In this document: piece after piece, positions 1 to 7,619 of the stretch | Numbering within the stretch: position 1 is the first letter of the stretch | Layout of the letters: each line of letters begins with the position of its first letter | From: Methylococcaceae bacterium | GTDB lineage: Bacteria > Pseudomonadota > Gammaproteobacteria > Methylococcales > Methylomonadaceae | Assembly (NCBI GenBank): GCA_030626845.1 | Contig: DAOUTG010000021.1 | Coordinates: 1-33,428 of the forward strand | Length of the DNA: 33,428 nucleotides | Direction: 5' to 3' | Notes under the pieces: model-generated | Told to the model about the DNA's origin: nothing | Databases searched by the model: none | Seen by the model: the letters and a program-made list of their open reading frames with translations, nothing else | Position numbers and translations under genes: made by a program

Positions 1-1
1 C

Positions 2-133
2 CATGACCTAAAAGGTCAATGGAGTGGCTATAGAGAATTGCACATTAGTGGAGATTTAATTTTAATTTATAAAATTCAAAATGATACTCTATACCTATTG
101 CGAATTGGAACTCATGCTCAGCTATTTGAGTAG
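2..133 (+). CDS. YafQ/RelE-family mRNA interferase toxin, C-terminal fragment
   Basis: Only the last 43 codons lie inside the window; the gene begins upstream of base 1. The visible part matches the C-terminal half of YafQ toxins: an LKGQWSGYRELHISGD stretch and the ending RIGTHAQLFE, which parallels RTGTHAALFG of E. coli YafQ as I remember it. Residues equivalent to the YafQ catalytic set are visible: the first His of the fragment, the His in RELHI, the Asp of SGD, and the His and Phe of THAQLF. Family knowledge: YafQ cleaves mRNA in the ribosomal A site and is neutralised by DinJ. The antitoxin would normally lie upstream, outside the window. The family assignment is firm; whether the gene is intact cannot be seen. 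Confidence 0.8.
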   Translation, partial: HDLKGQWSGYRELHISGDLILIYKIQNDTLYLLRIGTHAQLFE

Positions 134-199
134 AACATAATATCAATAAAGGGGTGTGCAATAAAGGGATAACCAATAAGTATAATTAACACTGCCCCC

Positions 200-376
200 A
201 ATGCCAGTAACTTAGTATAGTCAATTGATTTATAAGAGATATTTAACCATAAAAATTAGAAAAATTAAATTTTAACGGTTTTAAGCCCCTTGAAACTACT
301 ACAAATAGCTATCAAATCTTTCATTTTAACTAAAAAATGTATAGATATTAATAGGTTATGTTAAGTTACTGGCATT
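200..376. repeat. MITE-like element bounded by 15-bp perfect inverted repeats
   Basis: Bases 200-214 (AATGCCAGTAACTTA) are the exact reverse complement of 362-376, enclosing 147 bp of AT-rich non-coding DNA. The sequence just outside the right arm reads as GGGGTCAGAGTC on the reverse strand, a motif I associate with ends of small IS200-like or REP-type elements; that association is from memory. Downstream (415-454) the octamer CAGTTATT occurs three times at 15-17 bp spacing. No gene is seen in 134-491. This is most likely a non-autonomous mobile element between the toxin gene and the GFA gene. Confidence 0.5.
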
Positions 377-491
377 GACTCTGACCCCATTTACTCCATT
401 TATTTACTCGATTGCAGTTATTGTGACCCCAGTTATTACTGCACTGCAGTTATTACGTTATGTGCTTTTCCAACTATGAGGATGACCCAAA

Positions 492-911
492 ATGTCAGAA
501 ATAATCTCAGGGGCTTCAAATTGCCTTTGTGGTAGCGTTAAAATTACTGCTAAAAATATTAACCCTAACTTTACCGTGTGTCATTGTGAGACATGTAGGA
601 CCTGGGGTGGAGTACCTTTTTTCGCTCTACAGTGTGGAACAGATGTAGAAATTACAGGTAATGAGAAAGTTAAAATTTATAAATCATCACCTTGGGCATC
701 TAGAGGTTTCTGCTCCGACTGTGGAACGCACCTGTTTTATAAGTTAGATAAAACAGGTGAGTACAATATGCCAGTAGGTATGTTTCCAAATTTAAAAGGT
801 TTGGCAATGGATATGCAATATTTTAGTGATCAGCGACCTAGCTATTATTGCTTTTCAAATAAAACAAAAGAAATGACTAAAGCAGAGGTTGAAAGCTATT
901 TTCATCATTAG
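492..911 (+). CDS. GFA/CENP-V family zinc-binding protein
   Basis: This 139-residue protein has the cysteine pattern of the GFA fold: C11-x-C13-G (CLCGSV), C30-x-C32-x2-C35 (CHCETC) and C74-x2-C77-G (CSDCGTH), which together bind two zinc ions in family members. The founding member binds glutathione and was reported to help form S-hydroxymethylglutathione, but most bacterial paralogues have no known substrate and may be C-S lyase-like. Length is normal for a single-domain member. The ATG follows GAGGATG, a plausible ribosome site. It stands alone between the MITE-like element and a broken MAPEG gene, so context does not suggest a pathway. A formaldehyde link would be attractive in a methylotroph but is speculative. 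Confidence 0.85.
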   Translation: MSEIISGASNCLCGSVKITAKNINPNFTVCHCETCRTWGGVPFFALQCGTDVEITGNEKVKIYKSSPWASRGFCSDCGTHLFYKLDKTGEYNMPVGMFPNLKGLAMDMQYFSDQRPSYYCFSNKTKEMTKAEVESYFHH

Positions 912-988
912 CATAGGTGTTATCTTTTCAAAAAGAATATCGGGCTTAACCTATACAACAAGGGTTTAAGCTGAATATAAGGAATAAT

Positions 989-1113
989 ATGAATCCAATA
1001 CAAATTTTGGTTGCTGCGTGTTTGGCTCTTGTTCTACTAACATTTATTGTTGGAATGAGAATGTTCTATGTGCGTATAAACGAAATGAAAAGAAGAAAAA
1101 TTGCTCCACAGGC
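989..1113 (+). pseudogene. MAPEG-family membrane protein, truncated N-terminus
   Basis: The first roughly 42 codons (MNPIQILVAACLALVLLTF, then IVGMRMFYVRINEMKRRKIAPQA) form one hydrophobic helix and a basic segment typical of the start of MAPEG proteins (membrane-associated eicosanoid/glutathione metabolism family, about 130 residues with four helices). A good site AAGGA precedes the ATG. After PQA the family resemblance stops and the frame runs to a TAA at 1217-1219 through DNA that reads as a transposase fragment on the other strand. The remaining three helices are absent downstream. The gene appears to have been cut by an insertion that later decayed. Junction placement is approximate. Confidence 0.55.
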
Positions 1114-1116
1114 GGC

Positions 1117-1233
1117 GGTTTTCCCTGTCAATTCTTGCAATTTTATTTGTGCTTGCTTGATTTGTCTAGGCTCTTTATCGCGTAGTTTTTTAAAAATTTC
1201 AACTTCATATTGTTCGTAAATAGCAGGACGGCC
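1117..1233 (-). pseudogene. IS630-type transposase remnant (N-terminal helix-turn-helix part)
   Basis: On the minus strand an open stretch of about 39 codons reads GRPAIYEQYEVEIFKKL and then RDKEPRQIKQAQIKLQELTG, preceded by an in-frame stop. The EPRQIKQ...LxELTGK pattern resembles the second helix-turn-helix of IS630-family transposases. Nothing of the DDE catalytic core is adjacent. It occupies the place where the MAPEG gene should continue. A possible C-terminal piece of the same family lies at 15601-15702. Assigned by pattern memory only. Confidence 0.45.
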
Positions 1234-1293
1234 TTAAATACTTCCAATAATAACTAACAACCTCCCTTTTATTTAAAATGTAAAGCCGATTGA

Positions 1294-2190
1294 CTATCTT
1301 TGAATATGGGGTAAGCGTTTATCTTTGAGAGCTTCTACCTCTTTGATGTTTAAACCTGTTTTTGATGCAATAACATCAACTTCTAAAATATCTAATAAAT
1401 TTTTTGCAATGTCTATTTTTTCTTCTATTCTTCCTTTTCGAATGCCTTTTCTCTCCCCTACACCATAACTTGATTCCATCATACTGGCTTGATAATGCAA
1501 ATTTTCCTGATGCGCCTCGTAAGCACGTCTTTCTTCTAAATCTAATTGTAATACATCTAATGATTTTTGCACTTTTTTTATACCTTTAGCAGTAAAATCA
1601 TCCTTAATGGTTGCAGTTTTAAGAAAATAAACCGATTCATCTAAACTATCTTTGGTTATTTCATTAAATTTACCCAGTTTAATTAAGTAATGTTCAGGGA
1701 AAACATTAAATACACGATTTAACTCGTAATATTCTTTTTCTTTCTCTACTAATTCCATAATTTTTTTATTATGAATACCTTTAAAGCAGGTTGTCCCATG
1801 ATAAATATAATCATCACCCTTACCTATATCTGAATATAAGATACTAATGGAAATCACTTTAGGCACATTTCCATAAGCTTTACCCTCATCTAAATGTTCG
1901 GCAATAACCTTACTTGATGCCCATAAAATTCGGGAAAAAAAATCAATCTCATATTCATACTGTACTTCTATAATAATGAATCCATGTTTTTCACTTTTGA
2001 CTTTTAGGTCAACACGATTAAATTTATTCTCTTTACCGTTTTTATTACTTTCACTTTCCAGTATCTCTAATATTTTAATTTCATCTTTTAATAATTCCGT
2101 TAAAAAACCTTCCAAGATGTCAAAATTAGCTTTATCTCTTAATAATTTTTTAATCGCCCAGTCGAAACTAATTAATTTTCTAATTGCCAT
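1294..2190 (-). CDS. Rpn-family PD-(D/E)XK nuclease / putative transposase
   Basis: This 298-residue protein belongs to the family annotated as Rpn recombination-promoting nuclease or 'PD-(D/E)XK nuclease family transposase'. The nuclease motif is visible as D61 (RVDLKVK) followed by E75-x-Q77 (IIEVQYEYE), with the family-typical FxxRxLxY-like stretch FFSRILWA after it. The N-terminus (SFDWAIKKLLRDKAN, residues 8-22) and the C-terminal IEEKIDIAKNLL helix, followed by a predicted HTH-like tail (IASKTGLNIKEVEALK), are also typical. Family members promote RecA-independent recombination in E. coli. It starts 15 bp beyond the moaE stop, on the same strand, with AAGGAAA before the ATG, so it may be co-transcribed with moaDE. 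It appears full length. Confidence 0.8.
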   Translation of the reverse strand: MAIRKLISFDWAIKKLLRDKANFDILEGFLTELLKDEIKILEILESESNKNGKENKFNRVDLKVKSEKHGFIIIEVQYEYEIDFFSRILWASSKVIAEHLDEGKAYGNVPKVISISILYSDIGKGDDYIYHGTTCFKGIHNKKIMELVEKEKEYYELNRVFNVFPEHYLIKLGKFNEITKDSLDESVYFLKTATIKDDFTAKGIKKVQKSLDVLQLDLEERRAYEAHQENLHYQASMMESSYGVGERKGIRKGRIEEKIDIAKNLLDILEVDVIASKTGLNIKEVEALKDKRLPHIQR

Positions 2191-2205
2191 GCTAATTTTC
2201 CTTTA

Positions 2206-2664
2206 TTAGATTATCTTTGTTTTCTTATACCCATCCGTATTACCACTAACCCAGCGGTTTCCTTCTAATAATTGCTCTTTTTTCCAAAAAGGCGCATTAG
2301 ATTTCAACTGCTCCATCATATAACGACAGCTATCAAAAGCATCTCCGCGATGCGTTGACCAAACAGCAATCAAGACAATGGCTTGATTCGGTAATAAATC
2401 ACCGACACGGTGGATTAATAAAACATCTAAAATAGCCCACTGCTTCATCGCTTCATTAACAATATCGGCTAAATGTTTTTCAGTCATTCCAGGATAATGC
2501 TCTAAAGTCATGCCTTTAACTTCATCACCTTCATTAAAATCACGCATTGTGCCAATAAAAATATTCGTTGCCCCAAATTTTCCTGCAAAATCCGTTGCAG
2601 CCTGTTGGTAACTATCAATTTCTTGCCACGGGTTAAAACCTTCTTCAACAATTTTTATTTTCAT
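2206..2664 (-). CDS. moaE: Molybdopterin synthase catalytic subunit MoaE
   Basis: MoaE transfers sulfur from the MoaD thiocarboxylate to precursor Z (cPMP), giving the dithiolene of molybdopterin, in the cytosol as a MoaD2MoaE2 complex. The 152-residue length is normal. Signatures include FIGTMRDFN near the N-terminus, LEHYPGM, IHRVGDL and the lysine-rich active-site segment LKSNAPFWKKE, equivalent to the region of E. coli Lys119/Lys126. The start codon lies one base after the moaD stop (TGA-A-ATG), so the two are translationally linked. No moaA or moaB is in the window; moaC lies divergently on the other side of moaD. Confidence 0.95.
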   Translation of the reverse strand: MKIKIVEEGFNPWQEIDSYQQAATDFAGKFGATNIFIGTMRDFNEGDEVKGMTLEHYPGMTEKHLADIVNEAMKQWAILDVLLIHRVGDLLPNQAIVLIAVWSTHRGDAFDSCRYMMEQLKSNAPFWKKEQLLEGNRWVSGNTDGYKKTKII

Positions 2665-2665
2665 T

Positions 2666-2899
2666 TCAACCGCCTGTTACAGGAGGGAAAAAAGCCACTT
2701 CATTCCCTTCATTAACATTTTTAGTTAAGCTAACATATTCCATGTTAACGGCTATCAAGGTGTTATCTGGCATTACTTTATTAGGATTAACTTTTTCCCA
2801 AACCTCAGCAACTGTTATCTCCTGTGTTATTTCCAAAAAATCTTCTGATTTAGCCAACATTTCTCTTAAACTCGCAAAATAACGTACCTTAATAGACAT
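2666..2899 (-). CDS. moaD: Molybdopterin synthase sulfur carrier subunit MoaD
   Basis: This is a 77-residue ubiquitin-fold protein ending in the diagnostic PPVTGG. The terminal glycine is adenylated by MoeB and then converted to the thiocarboxylate that feeds MoaE. Length and the N-terminal IKVRYFASLRE are typical. It is the first gene of the moaD-moaE(-rpn) unit on the minus strand; its start faces moaC across a 65-bp divergent promoter region (2900-2964). Confidence 0.95.
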   Translation of the reverse strand: MSIKVRYFASLREMLAKSEDFLEITQEITVAEVWEKVNPNKVMPDNTLIAVNMEYVSLTKNVNEGNEVAFFPPVTGG

Positions 2900-2964
2900 T
2901 AATTAACACCTAAACAATAAAAACTTAGATAATAGCTGATTATTACTGATAATAACAAAAAATA

Positions 2965-3438
2965 ATGACGCAATTAACACATTTTAATTTAGAGGGTGAT
3001 GCTCATATGGTTGATGTGGGTGGTAAGACAATCACTCAACGACTGGCTATAACCGAAGGGGCTATTACTATGCAGTCAGAAACCTTAGCACTTATTATTG
3101 CAGGGGGACATAAAAAAGGGGATGTACTGGCTATTGCGCGTATTGCAGCAATTATGGCAAGTAAAAAAACTGCAGATTTAATCCCTTTATGCCATCCCTT
3201 ACCTTTAACCCATGTTGAGGTTAAACTAACGCCAGAGCCTGAAAACAACCGTGTTTATTGTCAAACAAGGGTGAAAACCAATGGGCAAACAGGGGTGGAA
3301 ATGGAAGCGTTATTAGCCACTCAAATTGCCTTATTAACTATTTATGATATGTGTAAGGCGGTTGATAGAGGCATGGAAATAACGGCAGTACGTTTGTTAG
3401 AAAAACAAGGCGGTAAATCTGGAGTATGGCAAAGATGA
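2965..3438 (+). CDS. moaC: Cyclic pyranopterin monophosphate synthase MoaC
   Basis: MoaC converts 3',8-cyclo-7,8-dihydro-GTP (from MoaA) into cPMP. The 157-residue protein has the family start ([15 protein letters not shown]), the PLCHPLPL motif with its active-site histidine, and the [13 protein letters not shown] segment holding the catalytic Asp and Lys equivalent to E. coli Asp128 and Lys131. It is transcribed away from moaD. Its TGA overlaps the ATG of the next gene (ATGA at 3435-3438), so translation is coupled to the aldolase-fold gene. Confidence 0.95.
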   Translation: MTQLTHFNLEGDAHMVDVGGKTITQRLAITEGAITMQSETLALIIAGGHKKGDVLAIARIAAIMASKKTADLIPLCHPLPLTHVEVKLTPEPENNRVYCQTRVKTNGQTGVEMEALLATQIALLTIYDMCKAVDRGMEITAVRLLEKQGGKSGVWQR

Positions 3439-4076
3439 GCCATGAACAAGAAGGCGTTATTAAATACCAGCTTAAGCATCACTTAGAATCATTATCAGAT
3501 GATTATTCAATCACGGCAATCAATGCTTGGCGAACATTAATGTATCGTTTGCAATTGATTGGTCAAGATGATGCGCGTTATGAGGGCTATGGCTTTGGGA
3601 ATATTAGTCAGCGGATTGAGTTTAATTCAGAACAATTTATGATTAGTGGGACACAAACAGGGCATATTCCTGTATTAGCTATTGATAATTATTGTTTAGT
3701 GACCTCAGCAACCCCAGAACTTAATCAGATTCATGCAACAGGTCTTTGTAAACCTTCCTCAGAAGCATTAACTCATGCGAGTGTCTATTTACAAGACAAA
3801 AAAATACAAGCGGTTATTCATGCCCATTGTCCTGAAATTTGGCGAAATACAAGAAAATTAAAACTGTCTCATACAACAAAAAGTGTCGCCTACGGAACGC
3901 CAGAAATGGCAATCGCTGTTAATCAATTATTGCAAGGAGAAAGTTGGCAGCAGGCTTCTATTTTTACCCTGTTAGGTCATGAAGATGGCGTGATTGCTTT
4001 TGGAGAAAACTTAAGCCAAGCCGCTAATGTCTTGATTGAAAAATTATCTTTAGCCGTTGCAATTGAACAAGGTTGA
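3435..4076 (+). CDS. Class II aldolase/adducin-fold protein, possibly methylthioribulose-1-phosphate dehydratase-like
   Basis: This 213-residue protein carries the class II aldolase signatures in order: [27 protein letters not shown] and the zinc-binding [11 protein letters not shown], then [13 protein letters not shown] with a third histidine. Family members are zinc aldolases, epimerases or dehydratases (FucA, AraD, MtnB). I cannot assign the substrate. I chose ATG 3435 rather than 3426 because it gives an ATGA overlap with moaC and sits at the right distance from GGAG (3421-3424); the earlier ATG is only one base from that site. Linkage to moaC does not imply a role in molybdopterin synthesis. 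The C-terminus slightly overlaps an alternative upstream start of the glutaredoxin gene. Confidence 0.8.
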   Translation: MSHEQEGVIKYQLKHHLESLSDDYSITAINAWRTLMYRLQLIGQDDARYEGYGFGNISQRIEFNSEQFMISGTQTGHIPVLAIDNYCLVTSATPELNQIHATGLCKPSSEALTHASVYLQDKKIQAVIHAHCPEIWRNTRKLKLSHTTKSVAYGTPEMAIAVNQLLQGESWQQASIFTLLGHEDGVIAFGENLSQAANVLIEKLSLAVAIEQG

Positions 4077-4119
4077 TTTTATCGTTAAAATGAATGCTTT
4101 TCTTTTTAAAAAAATAAAC

Positions 4120-4368
4120 ATGTCAAAAATACTTATTTATAGTACAAACCTTTGTCCTTATTGTACGATGGCTAAAAAACTGCTTGAGCGAAGAGGATTG
4201 AGTTATGATGAAATTAATATTGATTCAAAGTCAGGGCTTAGAGAAGAAATGATGCTGAAAACCAAACGTCGTACCGTACCGCAAATATATATCGGTGATT
4301 ATCATGTCGGTGGTTTTAATGAACTTTATGCTTTAGATCAAAATGAAAAATTAGATGAATTATTATGA
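4120..4368 (+). CDS. grxC: Glutaredoxin 3 (GrxC-like)
   Basis: This 82-residue glutaredoxin has a CPYC dithiol active site (STNLCPYCTMAKKLL), the cis-proline segment RRTVPQIYIG and the glutathione-binding GGFNELYALD. It reduces disulfides and glutathionylated proteins in the cytosol using glutathione. The family start MSKILIYSTN corresponds to ATG 4120. An in-frame extension to 4057 exists but reads as non-family sequence and would overlap the previous gene. No clear Shine-Dalgarno sequence precedes 4120. Confidence 0.9.
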   Translation: MSKILIYSTNLCPYCTMAKKLLERRGLSYDEINIDSKSGLREEMMLKTKRRTVPQIYIGDYHVGGFNELYALDQNEKLDELL

Positions 4369-4697
4369 TTTATGGAATTAAATAGATTCTTAACTTTGGT
4401 TAAGAACAATACCTACGTCAAACGTTAAAGGTCAGGTTAAAACTTGAAATTTTCAACTATAAGCTCTTGATTTTATTAATCCCATATTTCTTACCAGTGT
4501 TTAAAACAAGGCTAAAATACAAATTGGCGTAGGTAGCGTTAATGAATAATAGAAAAGGGTTGCATCCCATTTTTCCTAGTGGAACAGGGTTCAGGTAAAA
4601 TAAAGTGTTTTGTTGTGCCTGTGTTGAATGATTTGGTGTGTCAGTATTAGCAATTTATTGTTAATTTTTCTACTAAAATAATAAAGAGGTTCAAGGA
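4369..4697. other. Intergenic region with a short palindrome
   Basis: These 329 bp hold no gene that I can support. TTCTTAAC-TTTG-GTTAAGAA at 4387-4406 is a perfect 8-bp inverted repeat just after the glutaredoxin stop. It could terminate that transcript or bind a regulator, but no T-run follows it. The rest is AT-rich and should hold the promoter of the NERD-helicase operon; AAAGAGG at 4682-4688 is a fair ribosome site for the ATG at 4698. Confidence 0.4.
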
Positions 4698-7619
4698 ATG
4701 TCTTTTCATGTTTATCGAGCAACTGAATTTAATCATGCTCATGAAAATAAAGTTTTTGATAAGTTGCATGATTTGTTAAAATCACAATGGGCTGAACGTG
4801 ACGAGCCTTTTTATCTACTTGGAAATTTTTTTGTAGATGGCAGTGAGATTGATGCTTTAGTAATCAAGCGCAATGCTATTATCGTGATCGATTTTAAAGA
4901 TTATGGAGGAAATCTCAATTTTTCAGAAAATGGGCGATGGCTTATTAATGGCTGTGAGGTACGCGGGGGTAATAAAAGAAATCCTTTTCAACAAATCCGC
5001 GATAATAAATATCAGTTACTTAATTTTCTGAAAAAACTAGAATTTTTATCTAATCCTAACCTTAGTCATATTGCAGGTTTATGTTTGTTTCATCAATCAA
5101 TTAAATTTGATGAAAACCAATTGCCACACAACCTTTCTCGTTGGTTTCATATTACGGATATGAATACTGCTATTCGTATGGTTAATGCAATTGTCAGTTC
5201 TGAAATTAATCTATCCGACAAAGACTTTGAATTGTTATTAACTAAATTAGATATTCCCCCTTACTTTCCAGATGGGAAGGCTGTTGAGGTAATATTTGAT
5301 GATGTAAAAGATATTGAAATTAATAGTCAGCTTAATACTCAACAAACTAAGGCATTAGTTGCTATTAAAGATTGGCTAAAGAGTACAAAAACTAAAGTAT
5401 TTTCATTATCTGGAGCTTTTTATACAGGTAAAACTAAATTATTGAAATTTGCTGAACAACATATTATTCAACAGGGTAAATCACCCATATATTTAGCTCC
5501 TAATGCCCGAATTGCTAATTTATATAATACAAGGGGACTTAGCGATGTCAAAAGTATTTACTCATGGCTTTATGCAAGCAGATATGAAATTAAAAATGAA
5601 AAAGCAGTCTATTCTATTAATTTAGATTCTTTAATTGATAGTGAAAAGGACATTTTAATTTTTTTAAATTCACATTTGCTTGGAGATGAATATTTTGAAA
5701 CAGATACAACAATTTATGGTAGCGGTTTTGTTCTACAAGACTTATTAAATACTTTACTTGGAAAGCCAATCGAAAATACGAATATTCAATCTTCACTTGA
5801 ACTTAAAAACTTACCTAAAATTTTACTTGTTGGCGATCCTTATCAATTAACACGAGGAGCAAAAGACAAAAGCTTGCTTTGTTGTAAGGTTTTTAAGCAA
5901 AGAAACATTGAATATGAAGAGATTGAACTAAATGCTCAAGACCGAGATGTTGATGCACCCATTGAACGTTTAGATTTCCAAAAAACGATTATTGAGGAAA
6001 TAAAATCAAATAAATTTATTCAGTTGCCAATTTGTAAACAAGATAAAATTAAAACCATTAATAAAGGTCAAAATACAGAACAAATTGCCAAATATTTATT
6101 GCAGTGGCCTAAAAAGACTTTTTATTTATGCGCAAAAAATGAAACGGCTCACCGTGTTAATACGGCTATTCGACATAAATATTTAAAAACAAATAATGAT
6201 TCAACTTTAATTATTGGAGATATTGTTGATCTTCATAACCGTACTTTAAAATTGAATTCTAATCAATTAGAAGATACTAAGATTGAATTGATTAATGCAG
6301 GAAGATTTGATAAAGTTATCTGGGCTGACAATAATATTGATCTTCATAACCGTACTTTAAAATTGAATTCTAATCAATTTGAAGATACTGAAATTGAATG
6401 GATTAATGCAGGAAGGTTTGGTAAAGTTATCTCGGTTGACAATAATATTGATACTAAATCACAATCATTAAAAGGACGAAACACTCCAGTATTAGTAAAT
6501 TTTTCTACAGCAGTAATTGAGTTTGGTAATGATAAAGCGGAGATACTATATCTACCTGATTATCTTTTCGCAGAAAAACCAGAACTAACTCAAGATCAAA
6601 TGATTGCCTTGAAAATATGGGCAAGAGAAGAAGCAGACCAAAAATTAACCGATGAAAAAGTTAAACTTAATGAATTAAAAAACAAAGATAAAGAAAAATA
6701 TGAATTAGCAAAGGAAGTTTATAACAAAAAACATAGTGAACTTATGATGAACAGCGCATTCACAAATGCCGCACGGCTAAGATTTGGCTATGCTTTAACT
6801 GTTCATCGTGCGCAAAATTATAATCCAATGCCGCAAGTTATTCTTGATGGACAAAGTGCGCATGATACAGAAAATCCTGCTACGGATAGTTATTTTAGGT
6901 GGTTATATACCGCTACCGTATGCACCTCAGATTCTTTGCAAATACTTAACTATCCTACATTAACCCCCTTATCCAAAGCGTATTGGGATTCATCTTCAGC
7001 TCGATTATTACCTATTATTTTTAAACCTAAACTTTATTATCAACAAAACCGTTTGCCGACTAATAAAGAAATGAGTATTCCTCTTCCTAATGGTTTTTCT
7101 AATCCTGAGCCACAATTATATGTGTTATTCTTAACTGTATACGATTTAATCAGTGAAACTGATTGGGATATTAAATCAATTACTCAACACAATTATAAAG
7201 AACGATATTTATTTTCCTGTGATGATGGAAAGGTAGAGCTTGATTTAAATTACAATGGGAAATATGAAGTTTCTATAGGTATTGCAAAAGCTATTGAAGG
7301 TGCTTCTGAGCTTGCTACTCATATTAAACAACAACTTTGCAACACGCCACCAATATTTAAAGAAAAAAATATCGAAGATGCCGAATCTATATTTAGCGAC
7401 CATTTAGCTAAACAGAACTGGAGAGTTATATCAGTAGATGAAAAAAATTATAAACTTTTTGTAATAATAGAAAATTATCTTGGTAAAGCAAATATAGAGC
7501 TTAATGTTCCTTCCGATTCATCTATATCACAAAAAGGCATGATTAGTAGCATTAAAGTTCAACAGGCAGATTCAAAAGAAGTATTAGAACAATTTGAAAA
7601 GGATTTTATAAATGGCTGA
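4698..7619 (+). CDS. NERD nuclease domain fused to an SF1 (UvrD/RecD-like) helicase, putative defence protein
   Basis: This is a 973-residue protein. The N-terminus (about 10-120) is a NERD domain, a PD-(D/E)XK nuclease fold: E17, D52, then D65-F-K67 (IDALVIKRNAIIVIDFKDY) and NPFQQIRDNKYQL. A helicase-type NTPase follows: Walker A GAFYTGKT at 239-246, a motif III-like GDPYQL at 379-384, and ALTVHRAQNY at 699-708, resembling the UvrD C-terminal 'LTVHKAQG' motif. Two expected features are not found: the Walker B Asp-Glu position reads ILIFLNSHLL (319-328) and motif VI reads YTATVCTS (737-744) without an arginine. Residues 511-584 are a 37-residue tandem duplication. The stop overlaps the next ATG by 8 nt (ATGGCTGA). 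NERD-helicases are typical of nucleic-acid defence or repair; the function here is inferred. Confidence 0.75.
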   Translation: MSFHVYRATEFNHAHENKVFDKLHDLLKSQWAERDEPFYLLGNFFVDGSEIDALVIKRNAIIVIDFKDYGGNLNFSENGRWLINGCEVRGGNKRNPFQQIRDNKYQLLNFLKKLEFLSNPNLSHIAGLCLFHQSIKFDENQLPHNLSRWFHITDMNTAIRMVNAIVSSEINLSDKDFELLLTKLDIPPYFPDGKAVEVIFDDVKDIEINSQLNTQQTKALVAIKDWLKSTKTKVFSLSGAFYTGKTKLLKFAEQHIIQQGKSPIYLAPNARIANLYNTRGLSDVKSIYSWLYASRYEIKNEKAVYSINLDSLIDSEKDILIFLNSHLLGDEYFETDTTIYGSGFVLQDLLNTLLGKPIENTNIQSSLELKNLPKILLVGDPYQLTRGAKDKSLLCCKVFKQRNIEYEEIELNAQDRDVDAPIERLDFQKTIIEEIKSNKFIQLPICKQDKIKTINKGQNTEQIAKYLLQWPKKTFYLCAKNETAHRVNTAIRHKYLKTNNDSTLIIGDIVDLHNRTLKLNSNQLEDTKIELINAGRFDKVIWADNNIDLHNRTLKLNSNQFEDTEIEWINAGRFGKVISVDNNIDTKSQSLKGRNTPVLVNFSTAVIEFGNDKAEILYLPDYLFAEKPELTQDQMIALKIWAREEADQKLTDEKVKLNELKNKDKEKYELAKEVYNKKHSELMMNSAFTNAARLRFGYALTVHRAQNYNPMPQVILDGQSAHDTENPATDSYFRWLYTATVCTSDSLQILNYPTLTPLSKAYWDSSSARLLPIIFKPKLYYQQNRLPTNKEMSIPLPNGFSNPEPQLYVLFLTVYDLISETDWDIKSITQHNYKERYLFSCDDGKVELDLNYNGKYEVSIGIAKAIEGASELATHIKQQLCNTPPIFKEKNIEDAESIFSDHLAKQNWRVISVDEKNYKLFVIIENYLGKANIELNVPSDSSISQKGMISSIKVQQADSKEVLEQFEKDFING
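6228..6449 (+). repeat. 111-bp tandem duplication inside the NERD-helicase gene
   Basis: Copy 1 is 6228-6338 and copy 2 is 6339-6449, exactly 111 bp apart and in frame, giving two 37-residue units each beginning DLHNRTLKLNSNQ and ending DNNI. The copies differ at scattered positions (for example LEDTKIELINAG against FEDTEIEWINAG), so the duplication is not brand new. It lies between the nucleotide-binding core and the C-terminal helicase motifs. Confidence 0.95.

Noticed and set aside
4057-4119. Longer start for the glutaredoxin
   Set aside because: The extra 21 residues do not match the family and overlap the previous gene.
4387-4406. Perfect palindrome as a rho-independent terminator of grxC
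   Set aside because: No T-run follows and the stem is AT-rich, so it was listed only within the intergenic entry.
6228-6449. Helicase duplication considered as a mobile insertion
   Set aside because: It is a simple in-frame tandem copy of the gene's own sequence without terminal repeats.
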